Of a stretch of DNA of 64,000 nt, positions 39,313 to 50,784 are shown piece after piece. How positions within the stretch are numbered: position 1 is the stretch's first letter; every line of letters begins with the position of its first letter. The translations under genes and the position numbers were made by a program. This stretch comes from Brachionus manjavacas (lineage: Eukaryota; Rotifera; Eurotatoria; Ploima; Brachionidae), in NCBI GenBank assembly GCA_019054805.1, contig JAHQIY010000028.1, positions 124,001-188,000 of the forward strand, read 5' to 3'. Under the pieces are notes generated by a model. That model saw nothing but the letters and a program-made list of their open reading frames with translations, made no database searches and was not told the origin of the DNA.

Positions 39313-39419
39313 TCTTTCTGTTTTCCATTTTTGTTAAATTAAGTATTTGTCAAAATGCACCAAAAGAAAGTAAATTATCACTAAAGTCAAAATTTTATAA
39401 GAAGAAAACCAAGTTTTTC

Positions 39420-40840
39420 GGGTCTAGTCGCTTAGGTAAACTATGGTTCACCTGTTACTGGAACAATTCTTGTTCTCATGTTTTATGGGCATTGTATCAT
39501 TACATAGAAAGTTTGAAAACATAGAAAATAAATTAACATAGAAAAATTTATTTAGATCGATACTAATTAATTAAGTTTAAGTGAATAGTTTGATTGAATG
39601 CCAATAAAAAAACAAACTTATTTTTTTTATTTTTTTTTAAATAAAGAAAATTTTTAGCAACACCTGTTAAATGCTCCCATATATTACCAGTATAACAGTC
39701 GACTAAACTTTCAATGTTTCTTTCTTTAGCTTGTTGTAACTTTGGAATTTTAGTTTTAAGGACTTCTCCAGTTGAAAGGATCGCATAGTCATTCTCTGGC
39801 TTCGATTGTTCAAGTATTAATATTTCAACAACCATAAGCATATTCATCTTTTTTCTAACATCAGCTTGGATTCGACTATGCCAGTTCTCAACTTTGTTAT
39901 TAGTTCTTGCAAGTCGTCTCTTAACTCGATCATCTCTGAACTTCAGCATTGACTTTATTTAATTTAATTTGAAATTGGTCTTGTCCGTCTTCTGGATCGT
40001 TTGAACATACTTCAACAACATTGTTGTAGTAATCAAAATCAAAATTTTCCATTACTTCAAAAGATTCTAGTGGTTCTATTTGTAGTGATGGAATAGGTTG
40101 TACAATTTCGTTTAAATCACTACCAAAATTATTCAAAACTTCAAAGGGTTTTCTAATTATCTTTCTTGAACGAAGATTTAAGTTCGGCGAAAAAATGTTA
40201 GCGTTAGATAATTTTATGATTCTACATTTTTTGTTTTGTCTATGTTTTCAAATTTTTCTATGTTTTGAACTAATCCCGTTTTATGAACTATTAATTGACC
40301 ATAACATTAACTAAAAATTGTTCAACTATTTTGAAATTTTTTCATCTATTGAGGAAAAAAGCTAATGTAATGATAAAAAATAAGAAAGAAAGAATAATTA
40401 CATAGAAAATATAGTTGAATGGAGAAGGAAAATTCTGCGAAAAAGATAAATGTTCCCCAAAGTCAAACTCTTAAAAGGTTAAAAATTAATTTTAATTTTC
40501 TCTAATTTTTATTATTTATGCTGAAAGGCAAAGATTTAAGTAGAGAGCGCATGGGTATTTGGGATTGTTGAGAGAGAAATACCAAGTCAACAGATCAGAG
40601 AAAATGCTAAGCTAAAGAAAATTAAAAATAAAATAATTATTAACTAATTTTTATATCAGTTTCGAGAATTAGGTATTCTATAAAATAGCTTTTTTCAATT
40701 TTTTCATAAATTGAAAAAATTGTTCGTCTAATTCTGTTTTGAACAAAAAAAAAATGGGTGAACCAATAGTTCACAAAAACCTGAGAACAAGAATTTTTCG
40801 GATAATAAGTGAACTTTGGTTCACCCAACCGACTAGACCC
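39420..40840 (-). mobile_element. TIR transposon with MULE-like transposase remnants and 8-bp target duplication
   Basis: Both ends begin GGGTCTAGTCG and stay similar for about 70 bp (including AATTCTTGTTCTCA). The 8-mer AGTTTTTC directly flanks both ends (39412-39419 and 40841-40848). Length 1421 bp. Inside, on the minus strand, 39949-39563 reads LARTNNKVENWHSRIQADV, matching the conserved RTNNxVExWH block near the C-terminus of MULE-type transposases. An acidic ORF at 40136-39930 lies upstream. The DDE core is missing, so this is an internally deleted, non-autonomous copy. The 8-bp duplication also suits hAT elements; the transposase motif favours MULE. Confidence 0.8.
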
Positions 40841-40959
40841 AGTTTTTCAACAATTAAATATAAACTTTAATCTGAATGAATTATTGTGCTTTTTTTTAAA
40901 ATCAATTTTTTTTTTCTCCCAACTATGTGAGAAAATTCACCATCAAATCGACCCAAGCG

Positions 40960-41095
40960 AAGCACACTATCAAACCGTAAACACAATATATTTATCTTTT
41001 TATTCATTTTTTATTTTATTTTATATTATTTAACTTTATTTTTAGTTTATTCATATATTTTTATTCTGAAGGAGCATTTGCTCGGTAAAAAATAA
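40960..41095 (+). mobile_element. LINE-A-related 3' end fragment
   Basis: An AT-rich 3' UTR stretch ends in a variant hairpin (GGAGC ATTT GCTC, about 41066-41079) followed by GGTAAAAAATAAATAAC. It is the plus-strand counterpart of the terminal signature seen elsewhere, with a diverged loop. Confidence 0.65.
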
Positions 41096-41227
41096 ATAAC
41101 AGAGTTGTTTAAAACTTAGAATTTTCAAATTTCAAATTCAAATTTCCAAACAAAAATTAAACTTACTTTATTTCACCTAAGAGTTTAATTTCAAATATGA
41201 AAATGTTTGCAATATTAAGTTAAAATT

Positions 41228-41315
41228 ATTTGAAACATCGCACTTTTTCAATGTTATTTCAACATTGGAGACATTTTGTAATTCAAACACAAAAAATTAA
41301 ACCAAATCCAATTAA
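41228..41315 (-). repeat. Repeat R, copy 2
   Basis: Reverse complement of 39226-39312. The best-conserved part is GAAACATCGCACTTTTTCAA followed by TGTTATTTCAACATTGG. Confidence 0.7.
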
Positions 41316-41499
41316 GATTATTAATTTTTTAAATATTAACTTTAAAGAATATAAACTGGATATTTGTCAAAACCGAAAACCTTCAAAACAATTTTAATTT
41401 TAAAAGCAAAGCGAATTTCATTTTTTAAGACTTTAATAAATTAATTTTTGATCATGTGACCATGATTAAAGAATAATTATAGAATAAATTTCAGCAATC

Positions 41500-41900
41500 T
41501 CAAAGCTTACGAACTATCTAAAATTCTAATTCGTAAACTCCGTACTTTGAAACCCATTTTTTTTGGGAGTCTCAAAGAAAAAAATTTTATTCCCAGAGGT
41601 CATATAAAAACTAATCTTTTTAGAATTGAAATATTTTTTAAAATTAAAATTTTCTACACTCAGGTGTATATTTTTTTACTATTGAAAAAAAGCCAACAAA
41701 AAAAATTAAAATTTTATTTACTTGAATCGTATGTAGTCCAAGGGATCACGTACAACTTCTTAAGAATTTTTTTTATTTTAAATAGCCAGATAAAATTCTG
41801 AACAAATGCATGGTCTAATTTTTTTAATTTAATTTTTTTTAGCTCTTATTTATTCAAATAAAGTCTCAAATCATTAGATTTTTTTATATTTTAAATATAA
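41500..41900. repeat. Diverged relative of the 763-bp TA-flanked element
   Basis: Scattered similarity, in the same order, to 4800-5200: a GAATCGTAT...GGGATCA stretch, AAAATTCTGAACAAATGCAT and a following TCTCAAATCAT. Ends are not visible. It suggests the element was active more than once. Confidence 0.4.
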
Positions 41901-42820
41901 AAAAATCATAATATATAAATAATATAAAGTTAGTTAGTCAACTATCCTTAGTGATGAAATCGAATATCAATATTCGGAACGAAATTCAAATAACTAAGAA
42001 TTCGGAATAACATATTATTCAAATAAAATATTTAAAAAAAAATTCCGAAAAAGATAATTGAAAAACGATTTGTTTTGATTAAATATTTAAATTGAAGAAT
42101 ATTAAAAATATTAATTTTAATAAAAAAATATTAATATTTGATTGTCTAAAAGTTTGATTTTTGTTTTCGATTTTTCTAAAAATCTAATCAAATATTCGAA
42201 TTATTGGATAATCGAATATAAAAATCAAATTTTTGAATATTTGAATAAAAAAAAAAAAAAAATATTTTTAAATACAGAACGAATTAAATGCTTATAATAA
42301 CAAAAAATACAAAAAAATGACTAAAGTTATATTTATCACTAAAGTAGTTATAATTTAGAAGGATTTGTATTAAATTTTGAAAAGGATTTAATTTCAAAAT
42401 GAATAATTTTAAATACGCTTGTTTTATTAAACTTTAGTGATTTACTTCTTTTTAAAATAAAAAAATTTAGTTCTGAAAAAATTAACTATTGTCATAAAAA
42501 AAAAAAAAAAATTTTTCCGAATTTATCAAATATTGCATTTTTTTTTATTTTTGATAAATTTGAATTTATTAATCGATTTTAAAAGAAGTCGAAATCAGTA
42601 TTTGAATTTTAAAAAATTCAAATTTCGAATTGTTTAAATATTAAAATCTCTTTTAGAAGAAGAGATCTATTTTTATCTCAAATGAATTTGCTTACAACTA
42701 GCTGCTCTTCACATAAATTAGTCAATTTTAAAAATAAGTAAATTGAAAGAAACTAAAGCCGAAACTCGGTTTCTATTTCACCAAAGAAATTTTTATTTTG
42801 AATTTTTTTTTAACTGAAGG
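41900..42820. other. Low-complexity sequence rich in ATTCGAAT-like words
   Basis: Many short AATTCGAAT/ATTCGAATAT words in both orientations, with poly-A runs. No ORF. It may be a decayed palindromic repeat; I cannot define units. Confidence 0.4.
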
Positions 42821-42821
42821 A

Positions 42822-42865
42822 GCTCTGGCTCGGTACAGAAAACAAATAAATAAATAAAAATGACG
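42822..42865 (+). mobile_element. LINE-A 3' terminus
   Basis: The hairpin GGAGC TCTG GCTC is followed by GGTACAGAAAACAAATAAAT and more tail. Little or no LINE sequence is recognisable upstream. Confidence 0.7.
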
Positions 42866-43451
42866 ACGAAAAATTTATAAAAAAATTTTACTAGACTCAT
42901 AAAGTAAAGAAAGAATAAATTTAAAAAAATCGTTCTTTTCCGGACTTTAAATGTTTGACCATAATTTACGTGAATTTTCTTCGGCTTCAAAATGGAAAAT
43001 TCCAATGACCAAATCAATACTAGTAGATGTCTCAAATTTTACTTGTTTGCTAAGTTTTTTTTTATTTTTATTTTCTCCATTTGGGGCTAGAATTAATTTC
43101 ATTAATATAAATAAATTTTGTTTTAAAATCAGAATACTCATTTGCTTTTTTCTTTATTTTATTTTGATTTAAAACCAAATGTCCACTTAAACTAAAATTA
43201 TTTTTAGTGTTTGAGCGACCTTAATAGATCATGTCACAACGATTCTTGACGCTAACCCATTTTACATTTTACTAAAAAAATTTCTTAAAAAATTTCTTTT
43301 TGACAAATTTTCTAAGTTCAATGATCAAAGCTCAAATTCTAGGCCAACACAGATCGCAAGACTCTTTTCAAGTCATCCATTCTGAGCAACTCATTGAGAA
43401 AATTATAATTTGAAATTTTTCATTTTGAAATATTTGCACTTTTTGCATCAA

Positions 43452-45026
43452 ATGGGTAGCTACCTTTCATCAGACAAACAAGAGGCGATGCCCGAGTCCT
43501 CGGCCAAGAACCCCAAGCCGAAAAAAAGAAAGCTAAACGAGTGCAGAGGAGACGAGTCCGAGCTATCTGACTCCATCAGCATTGTTCACAACTACTCGGC
43601 CAGCTGCGCCACCTCAAACCAGCTCAAAGCATCCAGCATCTCCAACAAATCAATCAAACCCGAACTGGTCACGCCATGCAGGAAAAAAATGAAGTCAACC
43701 AGCAACTACATTTACAAGACTTTGTTCGTCAACGGAGAGAACAGCGACATCAAAGTCCGCGCTCTCAACAAAGAGTGGTCTCTGCACAAACTGTACCTGT
43801 GCCAGTCTCCCTACTTTGACTCCATGTTCAAGGGTTGCAAATGGAAGGAGTCCAAACAGACTGTGATAGAAATAGCCATACCCGATCAGAACATCAGTGT
43901 CAACTCACTGCAGATCGCTTTGGGCTCTTTTTACCGCGAGGAAATCGAAATAATGCCCATTGAGGCCGTCAATGTGCTTGCCTGTGCCAGTCTGTTCAGC
44001 CTGGACGGTCTGATAACCCAGTGCGAGGCCATCATGCTAGAAAATGTCAACTCGCACACTGTTCTTGACTATTATGACGCGGCCAATTTGTACGGAGTGG
44101 TCAAAGTCAGCCAAAAGTGTCTCAAGTGGCTGTGCGAGAATCTAATGATCAATGAAGAACTAAGGCTAAGCTCACTGAGCTTGTCTCTGTTCGAAAAAGT
44201 GCTAGGCATGGCTCAACTAATGATCATTCAAGTGGAAACAGATTTGTACAGTTTGTGCAAAAAATGGCTCTATTTTAATCTGGTTGAGCAGTGGGACAGT
44301 GGCGAGACCAAGTTGGACTCTAAATCTTGGCAAAAAATAGCTAATGAATTTTTTAAAAATTTGCTTAGTGACAAAAACAAATGTTTGCTGGACTATGACG
44401 AGTACAAAAAGTACTCTGGTGTATTTAGAATGATCAGACTGCAGCATATAATGAGCGATTTGCCGAGCCTGAGGCTTTTGTACAGCGACCGCATCATTCC
44501 TGGCGAGTGGATCGAGCCGCTGTACGCCCAAAACTGGCTCAATCTGCTCTTTGTGGACCAGGACAGGCTCTCGAACGAGTTCGAGATCGACCCGGACGAG
44601 TTCGAGAGCCAGGCTCTGCGCTTCGGTCGCGTTCTCAGCGACGAGCAGCCAGCTACTTGGCGATGGGTCGGCTTCAACTATGGTGTCGACTTGCTCGTCA
44701 CTCATGCAGCCCGCACTCTCACCCTCAAGCGAAACACAATCAACATGCACTCGCCATACAAAGGCCTACTCAGCAACAAGACCTTGCTCAGAATTTACTA
44801 CACCATCAAGCTGGTCGAGCTCGACCCGAATGGAAATGAGCTCTGGTCCAAAAAAACAGATCTCCAATGTCTAGATTTGAACAGGTCAGAGGAAAAATAT
44901 GTCATTAGTGTTGACTGTAAAGTAAAGTATCCCATTTTGTTGAATCTACTGGTCAGTGTTCATCCATTTAGTCACAGCTATTTTCACGCCAATGGTGTCA
45001 ACAGTTCCCTGCTGGAGCAAGTTTAA
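43452..45026 (+). CDS. GMCL1: Germ cell-less protein (BTB-BACK substrate adaptor), intact and intronless
   Basis: A single 524-codon exon. The start at 43452 gives MGSYLSS, matching the N-myristoylation-type start of germ cell-less proteins; an in-frame upstream stretch has no ATG. A basic cluster KPKKRKLNE near residue 24 is a likely nuclear signal. The BTB domain begins near residue 85 (YKTLFVNGENSDIKVRAL, WSLHKLYLCQSPYFDSMFKG, SLQIALGSFYREEI) and is followed by a BACK-like helical region. The C-terminal domain (WRWVGFNYGVDLLVTH, LKRNTINM) matches human GMCL1 (515 aa). The protein recruits substrates to a CUL3 ubiquitin ligase at the nuclear envelope and acts in germ-cell specification in flies. 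Its codons are clearly richer in G and C than the flanks. A broken duplicate lies at 27032-28136. Confidence 0.96.
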   Translation: MGSYLSSDKQEAMPESSAKNPKPKKRKLNECRGDESELSDSISIVHNYSASCATSNQLKASSISNKSIKPELVTPCRKKMKSTSNYIYKTLFVNGENSDIKVRALNKEWSLHKLYLCQSPYFDSMFKGCKWKESKQTVIEIAIPDQNISVNSLQIALGSFYREEIEIMPIEAVNVLACASLFSLDGLITQCEAIMLENVNSHTVLDYYDAANLYGVVKVSQKCLKWLCENLMINEELRLSSLSLSLFEKVLGMAQLMIIQVETDLYSLCKKWLYFNLVEQWDSGETKLDSKSWQKIANEFFKNLLSDKNKCLLDYDEYKKYSGVFRMIRLQHIMSDLPSLRLLYSDRIIPGEWIEPLYAQNWLNLLFVDQDRLSNEFEIDPDEFESQALRFGRVLSDEQPATWRWVGFNYGVDLLVTHAARTLTLKRNTINMHSPYKGLLSNKTLLRIYYTIKLVELDPNGNELWSKKTDLQCLDLNRSEEKYVISVDCKVKYPILLNLLVSVHPFSHSYFHANGVNSSLLEQV

Positions 45027-46590
45027 AAAAATTGGGAAAAAAATTTTTTTAAATTTTTATTTATAGCGAAAAAGTTTGAAAATATTTATTATCAATGAAT
45101 GAGCTGGTGTAGGTGAGACCGCAATGGTGCTCATACAGCGTTTGTCTTATATGTAAATTTTTTTGTTTGTTTTTTTTTTCTCTTTTTTTTAAGGATCGAT
45201 TGTTATTAAATTTAAAAATAAAATAAAGATTGTTTAATTTTGTCTATTAGGCGACTATTTTTTTTACAGTTACTTTTTGTTCACTAGCAATTGCTATTAT
45301 GGGAAGCACTGAGCTGAAGCTGAATGAATTGAGCAGTTTCAAATTTTTGCTTTGATACAATGTCTAAAATAGAATTTAAATAAAATTAATTTGAAAAAAT
45401 TTTATTTAAAAAAAAAAAATTTCTTAATGAAAAGAATTTCGAGAAAGAATATGTTCAAAATTTGTCTAGTTTTAGAATGTACATATTTTATTCGGTGTTG
45501 TGGGGTAATCCTTGGACAGGATACAAAAAAACAAAAAAAAGGTAAAATTTCAGCTTTTTTCAAAAATTCAAATCCAACAAAAATATTTTTTTTACAAAAA
45601 GCCTTCGAGTTACGGCGTAAAATGTTGAGCTCTTTTGTTGACCATTTCCTAAGCTTTTAGAAAAAAAGTCATTCAGTTTTTTTACATTTTTTTCTGTTCT
45701 TTTTATCATTTTGTAGTGAATTACACAAAAATTTTTAATTTGAAGTCAAAAATGGAAAAATGAGACAGTGGGGACGTTATTCATTTCAGGAATCTCATAA
45801 AATAAATTAGATGATGATATTTTCGTAAATTGTAATAAGCACTTACATTTTTTTTTTTAAATAAAAATTATAGCTTTAGCGGTAAACTTAAAGTTTGTAA
45901 CACTATATTTAACAAGACATTTTCCTCGATTAAATAAGACATTAACTAAATAAAAATGAAAAACAAAATGGACAGAAATTAAATATTTTAAACATACAGG
46001 TAGTATTTTGTCGAATAAATTTATTAGTGAAAAAAAAAATTACTTAAACTAGAAATTTTTTTAAAGAATAAAAATAAAATAAATATTTTAAATAAACTAT
46101 TACATTTAGTAATTAATTTCAAATTAGAAAAAATTAAATAAAAAATTCGTATTTTTTACTCTTCTTTAATTTAAGATGTAATTAATTTTGGCTTAAATTT
46201 TTTGGGGGTGGCAAATTTAATTTTTTTAAGAAGACAAAAATAACTAAAAGTGGTGACTAATTTAATCTATTTTAACTGACTATAAAAAACTAATTATTCT
46301 GACAAAAAAAGTAAACGACTGACAAATATATATATATTTAGAGATGGCTATTTAATATTTTATTTTATTTTATTTTTGTTCTAATTAAGCTATTTAATAA
46401 TGTAATTCTCTAAAATTGTAAGGAACGAACTTTAATTGTGATGTTGTCTCATAGTTGACTCTAGCTAGATGATGAGATTTTGGCAAAACGGTTTGTCATA
46501 ATCATCTGGAACTTCCTTCCGATTTTGGTGCTATAGTTGTAAAAATAATTAATTAGTCCAAAAAGTATTTTTGTCACTCAATTCATTATT
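45027..46590. other. Intergenic, 3' of GMCL1
   Basis: The GMCL1 3' UTR occupies the left part; an AATAAAATAAAG run near 45218 could serve polyadenylation. An 89-codon reading frame at 45391-45660 is Lys/Phe-rich, matches nothing I know and is probably chance. Confidence 0.5.
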
Positions 46591-46593
46591 ATT

Positions 46594-46632
46594 ATTATTT
46601 ATTTGTTTTTCTGTTCGAGCATACGCTCCTTC
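46594..46632 (-). mobile_element. LINE-A-related 3' terminus, variant hairpin
   Basis: On the minus strand GGAGC GTAT GCTC is followed by GAACAGAAAAACAAATAAAT and a short ATA-rich tail. Same architecture as LINE-A with a changed loop. Confidence 0.6.
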
Positions 46633-46793
46633 AGATAAAAAAAAAAAGAAATAAAATAAAATAATTAAAACAGTTTAAAAAACTCTTACATTTAAAGTAA
46701 GTTATTTTTCATTTATGAATGAAAAGGATGAGATACAAAAATAACAATTAATCAGTCAATTAATTTATTTGTCATCAAATGTAGTTTTTTTGT

Positions 46794-47850
46794 CAGTACA
46801 CCCATATAACGAAATCCTCTATTACGAATAAGAATCCAGGAACCGATTTTTTATAAAGGAAAAAGAATGCTTATTTTCTTTGATACAAAGAACCTATTTA
46901 TAACGAAACCCCGACATATTATTAATTTATTCAATGAACGCCTTGTAGGCGATCTAAAAAAAAAAAAATAATAAAATAAAGTAATTAAACAATTAGGACA
47001 AAAAAGAATTGTAAGACAAATGAATAGCACTTTTCCATAGCGAGTTTTAAATGATCATAAATACATACTTTTTTTTTTTTCTTTAATTTTCTAAATTACT
47101 ATTCAAGTTTTTAATTTGTTAAGTTTCAATTTTCTAGTTTCTGCTTTCATTTTTTTTCTATTTTCTATTTTTTTTTTGACCTCACCACTCAAGGACTCAA
47201 ATCTCGATCAAATCGAACTAGGAGAACAATAGGCAAACAACTAAGAAAAAAACCTTTTTATAAGGAATTTAAAAAATGACATCCGTTAATTAACACCTTG
47301 ATAATAAAGAATAGTAAATTGACAATTACTAATTATTGTTTATCTAAAAATTCTTATTGATAAAAATGAATGAAAAGCAAGTTTGCAAAAAGAGAAAATG
47401 TATATCTCTTGAAGTCAAGATAGAAAATTTAAAAAAGCATAAATCTCTCAGAGGCAGAAATCGTTGATTCAATAGCAACAAACAATCCAGGAGAGCAAGA
47501 CAGTGATAGAGAAATTGAAGAGCAACAAGATGCTAATAAACAAGTGATTAACTCAAAAGAAGCAATCGATAGAATAAATGAACTGAAACAATTTTTTTTA
47601 AACAAAAAAGATGATAATTCTAATGTAATTAATTTATTATTTAATATTGAACATTTTATAATTGAAAGTAGCTTTACCAAACAAAAGTAGCTTAAGTGAA
47701 AGTAGCTTTTTTCTCACATTTTTATTTTAGATTTTTTATCAATAAAATTTGGTTTAAATTTTTTTTTGACCTACCATTTTATAAGGGAATTTAGATATAA
47801 CGAATACCGAATTTGCCGCCCAAGAAGTTCGTTATATCGAGGATTGACTG
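46794..47850 (+). mobile_element. pogo/Tigger-like DNA transposon, internally deleted
   Basis: The ends read CAGTACACCCATATAACG and, inverted, CAGTCAATCCTCGATATAAC; both contain the ATATAACGA block usual in pogo-group TIRs. The right end abuts TA. Inside, an N-terminal piece (NEKQVCKKRKCISLEVKIE, near 47370) resembles the CENP-B/pogo helix-turn-helix start. After a frameshift a C-terminal tail runs SEAEIVDSIATNNPGEQD to ESSFTKQK (about 47445-47690). The DDE domain is deleted. A second 3' end family is inserted at 46920-47030. Confidence 0.7.
46920..47030 (-). mobile_element. Second retroelement 3' end family (GCCTACAAGGC hairpin)
   Basis: On the minus strand a segment ends in GCCTACAAGGCGTTCATTGA followed by ATAAATTAAT. 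The same end occurs at 54870-54970 with a longer AAATA tail. GCCT/AGGC form a short hairpin, comparable in placement with the LINE-A hairpin. Confidence 0.6.
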
Positions 47851-48257
47851 TAAAATTTTTTTTTTGTCAGACCATTAATTGATGGCCATTAATTTTACTG
47901 TATTTGCTCATTATCAATTTTTGGTTTAAAAAATGTTAATTTAATCAAAATTTTTAATTTATTTTTCGGTGATTTTTTTCTGAAAATTAAAATTTTTCTA
48001 AAAAAATAAAAATAAAAATTTCTCTTTGAAAAAAAATTTGTCCTATTTTAAAGAAAAAGAATCGATTATTTGAAAATAATTTTATAAATGGATTTAAAGT
48101 TTGTTTTGCTAATCAATTCAATAAATGGTTGTCAATAAGGTAATTTAAAAACAACACCTCAAGAATTTAAAATAAATTTTTAAATTAGTGAAACAACATA
48201 TTAAATTCAACTAAACCATAATTATTATTAAAAAAAATAAAAAGGTATACTATTTAT
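47851..48257. other. Intergenic, 3' side of NUP37
   Basis: AT-rich, no clear exon. If NUP37 has a further C-terminal exon it should be here, but none fits the last beta-propeller blade. Confidence 0.4.
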
Positions 48258-48287
48258 TTAATTTTTTTTAAAATAAATTAATCTTAC

Positions 48288-49385
48288 TTGATTCGATTTA
48301 AAATTGAGGATTGTAAATCTTGAACATGCATCGTTGCCATCAATAAAACCAACAAGATTGTCTCTGGCATTACACAGCTTGACTTTTTTCAATCTATCAA
48401 ACGAATCCACGACTTTTTCGGGCAAACTAAAAATTTGACTTAAAAATTAGCGGAAAAAATTAGAAAATATTCACCTTGATTTAGATGTGTTCCAAATCAA
48501 AATTTCATTACAAGAGTTGGCCACTATTATTTCAGGACTAAGCTGAGACCAGTCAAACGACAAAATAGGGGTGGTGATCCTTTTGATTGTGTCATTGTAG
48601 CACAAAAGTGAGTACACAGGTCGCAAAGTTTCTATGCTATAAATTCGAATCAGGCCTGAAGTTTCAGCTACCATGAATTTTGTATGCTCATCTCGGTGCC
48701 AACAAACACTTGCGCCTGGTGACTGCAGTGAAAAATTTGCTCTTAATCTAGAACCAATGCAATCCCAGAGGTATAAAGAGTTGTCGGCTGTAAAAGCCAG
48801 ATTTTCTCCCGAGTGGCTGTCAAACGACATGCTATAGATACAATCAACATCAAATTTTTCTACCTTAATAAAAAAAATTATTCTTTTATTTTAGACTATT
48901 ATTTTTTTACAAATCTTTGAATGCCTTGGTCTGTATGATGCTCGGCCTGGTCAGATATTGTAGATGAAGTTACAAAAATTATGTTTTGAGCCGAATCATT
49001 CACGGCAAAGCTAAAATTTTAATTAATATTTTCAGAAGAAAAAAAACAAAACAACTCTACCTAACTAGTGGTTTTAGGCTTGTTATTACACTTTTTGGGT
49101 TCCATGTAAAATTTTGAATTTTTTGTTCGAATGAAACTGACAAAATCAGACTTAGTTTACAAGACTCAACCTTACTATTTTCAATACTCTATTTGAAATA
49201 ATTTAGAAAAATTAATAGAGTTGGTAATAGAGGGATACTTCGGGTGGCAGAGAAGATTCATGGAATTTGAATATTTGAATTGACTCATCAAAACAGACCG
49301 AAATTAAATTGGCGCTCCATTCAAATGGAAAAAAATCAACTCTTTTCACGTTTTTATTGAACTTTTGAGATGCTTCAATGCTCAT
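48288..49385 (-). CDS. NUP37: Nucleoporin Nup37 (WD40), five exons, 3' end unresolved
   Basis: Exons in transcript order: 49385-49239, 49188-49061, 49010-48911, 48863-48475, 48426-48288; introns of 50, 50, 47 and 48 nt with consistent phases. The best match is QSPGASVCWHRDEHTKFMVA followed by ETSGLIRIYSIETLRPVYSL and WNTSKSR, which tracks human NUP37 (LHSPGMSVCWHP ... FMVAE-like). The start MSIEASQKFNKNVKRVDFFPFEW also fits. Nup37 is a WD40 subunit of the Nup107-160 Y-complex scaffold, also found at kinetochores. After the last exon either a GT donor at 48287 leads to an exon I cannot find, or the frame reads on to a stop at 48258-48260. Human NUP37 has about 50 more residues at the C-terminus, so the end is incomplete in this model. 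Confidence 0.88.
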
Positions 49386-50277
49386 TTTTAAAATTAAAAA
49401 AATTTTGAATTTTATCAATTTTTATTTTCTTTAAATTTCATTATAAAATAAACATTTGAAGAGCGATAGCATGAAAAGCTACTAAATTTGTCTCAACAAA
49501 AATGATTTCATAGGGCCAAAAAGAACTAAATAAATTTAAAACTCAGTTTCACTCAGGTATTTTTTTTACCGTTAACATTCAAAAGTGTAAAATCGTGAAC
49601 TGTTATAATTAAACTGTCCAAATTGATATCAATTTTTGACAAAAAAATAGGATCAAAATTAGAAATATTTTAAAAATCTTAAAAAAATCATAAAAATAAC
49701 CTTTGAATAAATGGGTTGAAATTTTTTTTTTTTAAAATGACTTAGGTTCGCGCGTACCAAAACTAAGGCACTATCTGGTGTCATACCCAAAGACAATTAT
49801 CTTGAAAACAAAGTAACTTTATAATATTTAACAAGATGTCGCTTTTAAATATTAAAAGTTGATTGCTAAAACTCATACTTAAAAACCTTGAAAAACGATT
49901 TTTTTAGGGGAGGTTTTCTGGCACCACCCAAAAATAAACCAAAATTCGGTAAAGCTAAAATTATCCTTTAAGCTAAAATATCTCATGTTCAAATAGACAT
50001 AACCTAATTATTATGTATGTATTCTTAAAGCGCACTGTCTCATCTACAATATAGTGTATGAATTAAATCTATTGTTTTACCAATAGATCAATATTTTGGC
50101 AAAAATTGGTATAACTAAATTTGAATCTAGTCCGCGCTTTACTCCCCGACACCTTCTTTATTACGCAGATTGTGAAACAAAAAAAAATTCTGAACAAAAT
50201 CTTGGGACCACTTTTTTTTTATTGAATTTAAATCCAAAATAAAATTTAATTAAATGAGTTTATAACTAATTTTTGAA
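49386..50277. other. Intergenic, upstream of NUP37
   Basis: The NUP37 promoter should lie at the left. A stretch near 50120-50270 distantly resembles part of the 763-bp TA-flanked element (AAAATTCTGAACAAA). No gene. Confidence 0.4.
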
Positions 50278-50375
50278 CAGACTTGGGCAAAAGTAAAAAA
50301 AAAAGTCATTATAAAGTCTTTTAAAAGTCAAGTCATATGACTTGACTTTGACATAATGACTTTTGCCCAAGTCTG
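50278..50375. mobile_element. Tiny hairpin MITE with 8-bp target duplication (hAT-like)
   Basis: A 98-bp palindrome: CAGACTTGGGCAAAAGT at the left, inverted at the right, and CAAGTCATATGACTTG in the centre. The 8-mer TTTTTGAA flanks both sides (50270-50277 and 50376-50383). CAG-type ends with 8-bp duplication suit hAT elements. Confidence 0.75.
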
Positions 50376-50383
50376 TTTTTGAA

Positions 50384-50780
50384 CAAAACAAAAAACAACA
50401 ATTTGTATTAATTGGTACTTATTTCCAAGTACTTTAAAATTGAAACCTCAAAAATTACTGTAAGTACAAACCAAATTAAAGAAAATCTTAAGATTAATCT
50501 GATTTCTAATGATGGTATATCTGATTCAATTTGGTTATGTCTTTGCAATTTAAAATTAAAAAATCACAAAACTTTCCTAAATGAGCTAATTCAAAATAAA
50601 AGAAATTCATGAATTCTGGTCCAAATTATCTTGCTTTCTAACTTTCATGCCTTTTTCTATTTTCGAACTAATGTTCCTTTTTTATTTGTAAAATTTTATT
50701 TTTAGGTAATAATTTTTCATTTTTTAAAAAAACACAAAAAAATAAAATAAAAATAATTTATTTTATTTTTTTACTTCTCC
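50384..50780. other. AT-rich spacer
   Basis: A 66-codon frame at 50412-50612 (SKYFKIETSKITVSTNQIKE) matches nothing I recognise and is probably chance. Confidence 0.4.
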
Positions 50781-50784
50781 TTAA

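Noticed and set aside
41547..41801. 84-codon plus-strand frame
   Set aside because: It lies in a diverged repeat related to the 763-bp TA-flanked element; the residues are only Lys, Phe and Ile-rich background.
42947..43172. Overlapping frames on both strands near 43.0 kb
   Set aside because: Neither strand has homology and both are short; the region is upstream GMCL1 sequence.
44217..44839. Several long reading frames antisense or out of frame within GMCL1
   Set aside because: They overlap a well-conserved GMCL1 frame, have no homology and arise from its higher G and C content.
45391..45660. 89-codon Lys/Phe-rich frame downstream of GMCL1
   Set aside because: Composition matches the AT background and no domain or splice partner is visible.
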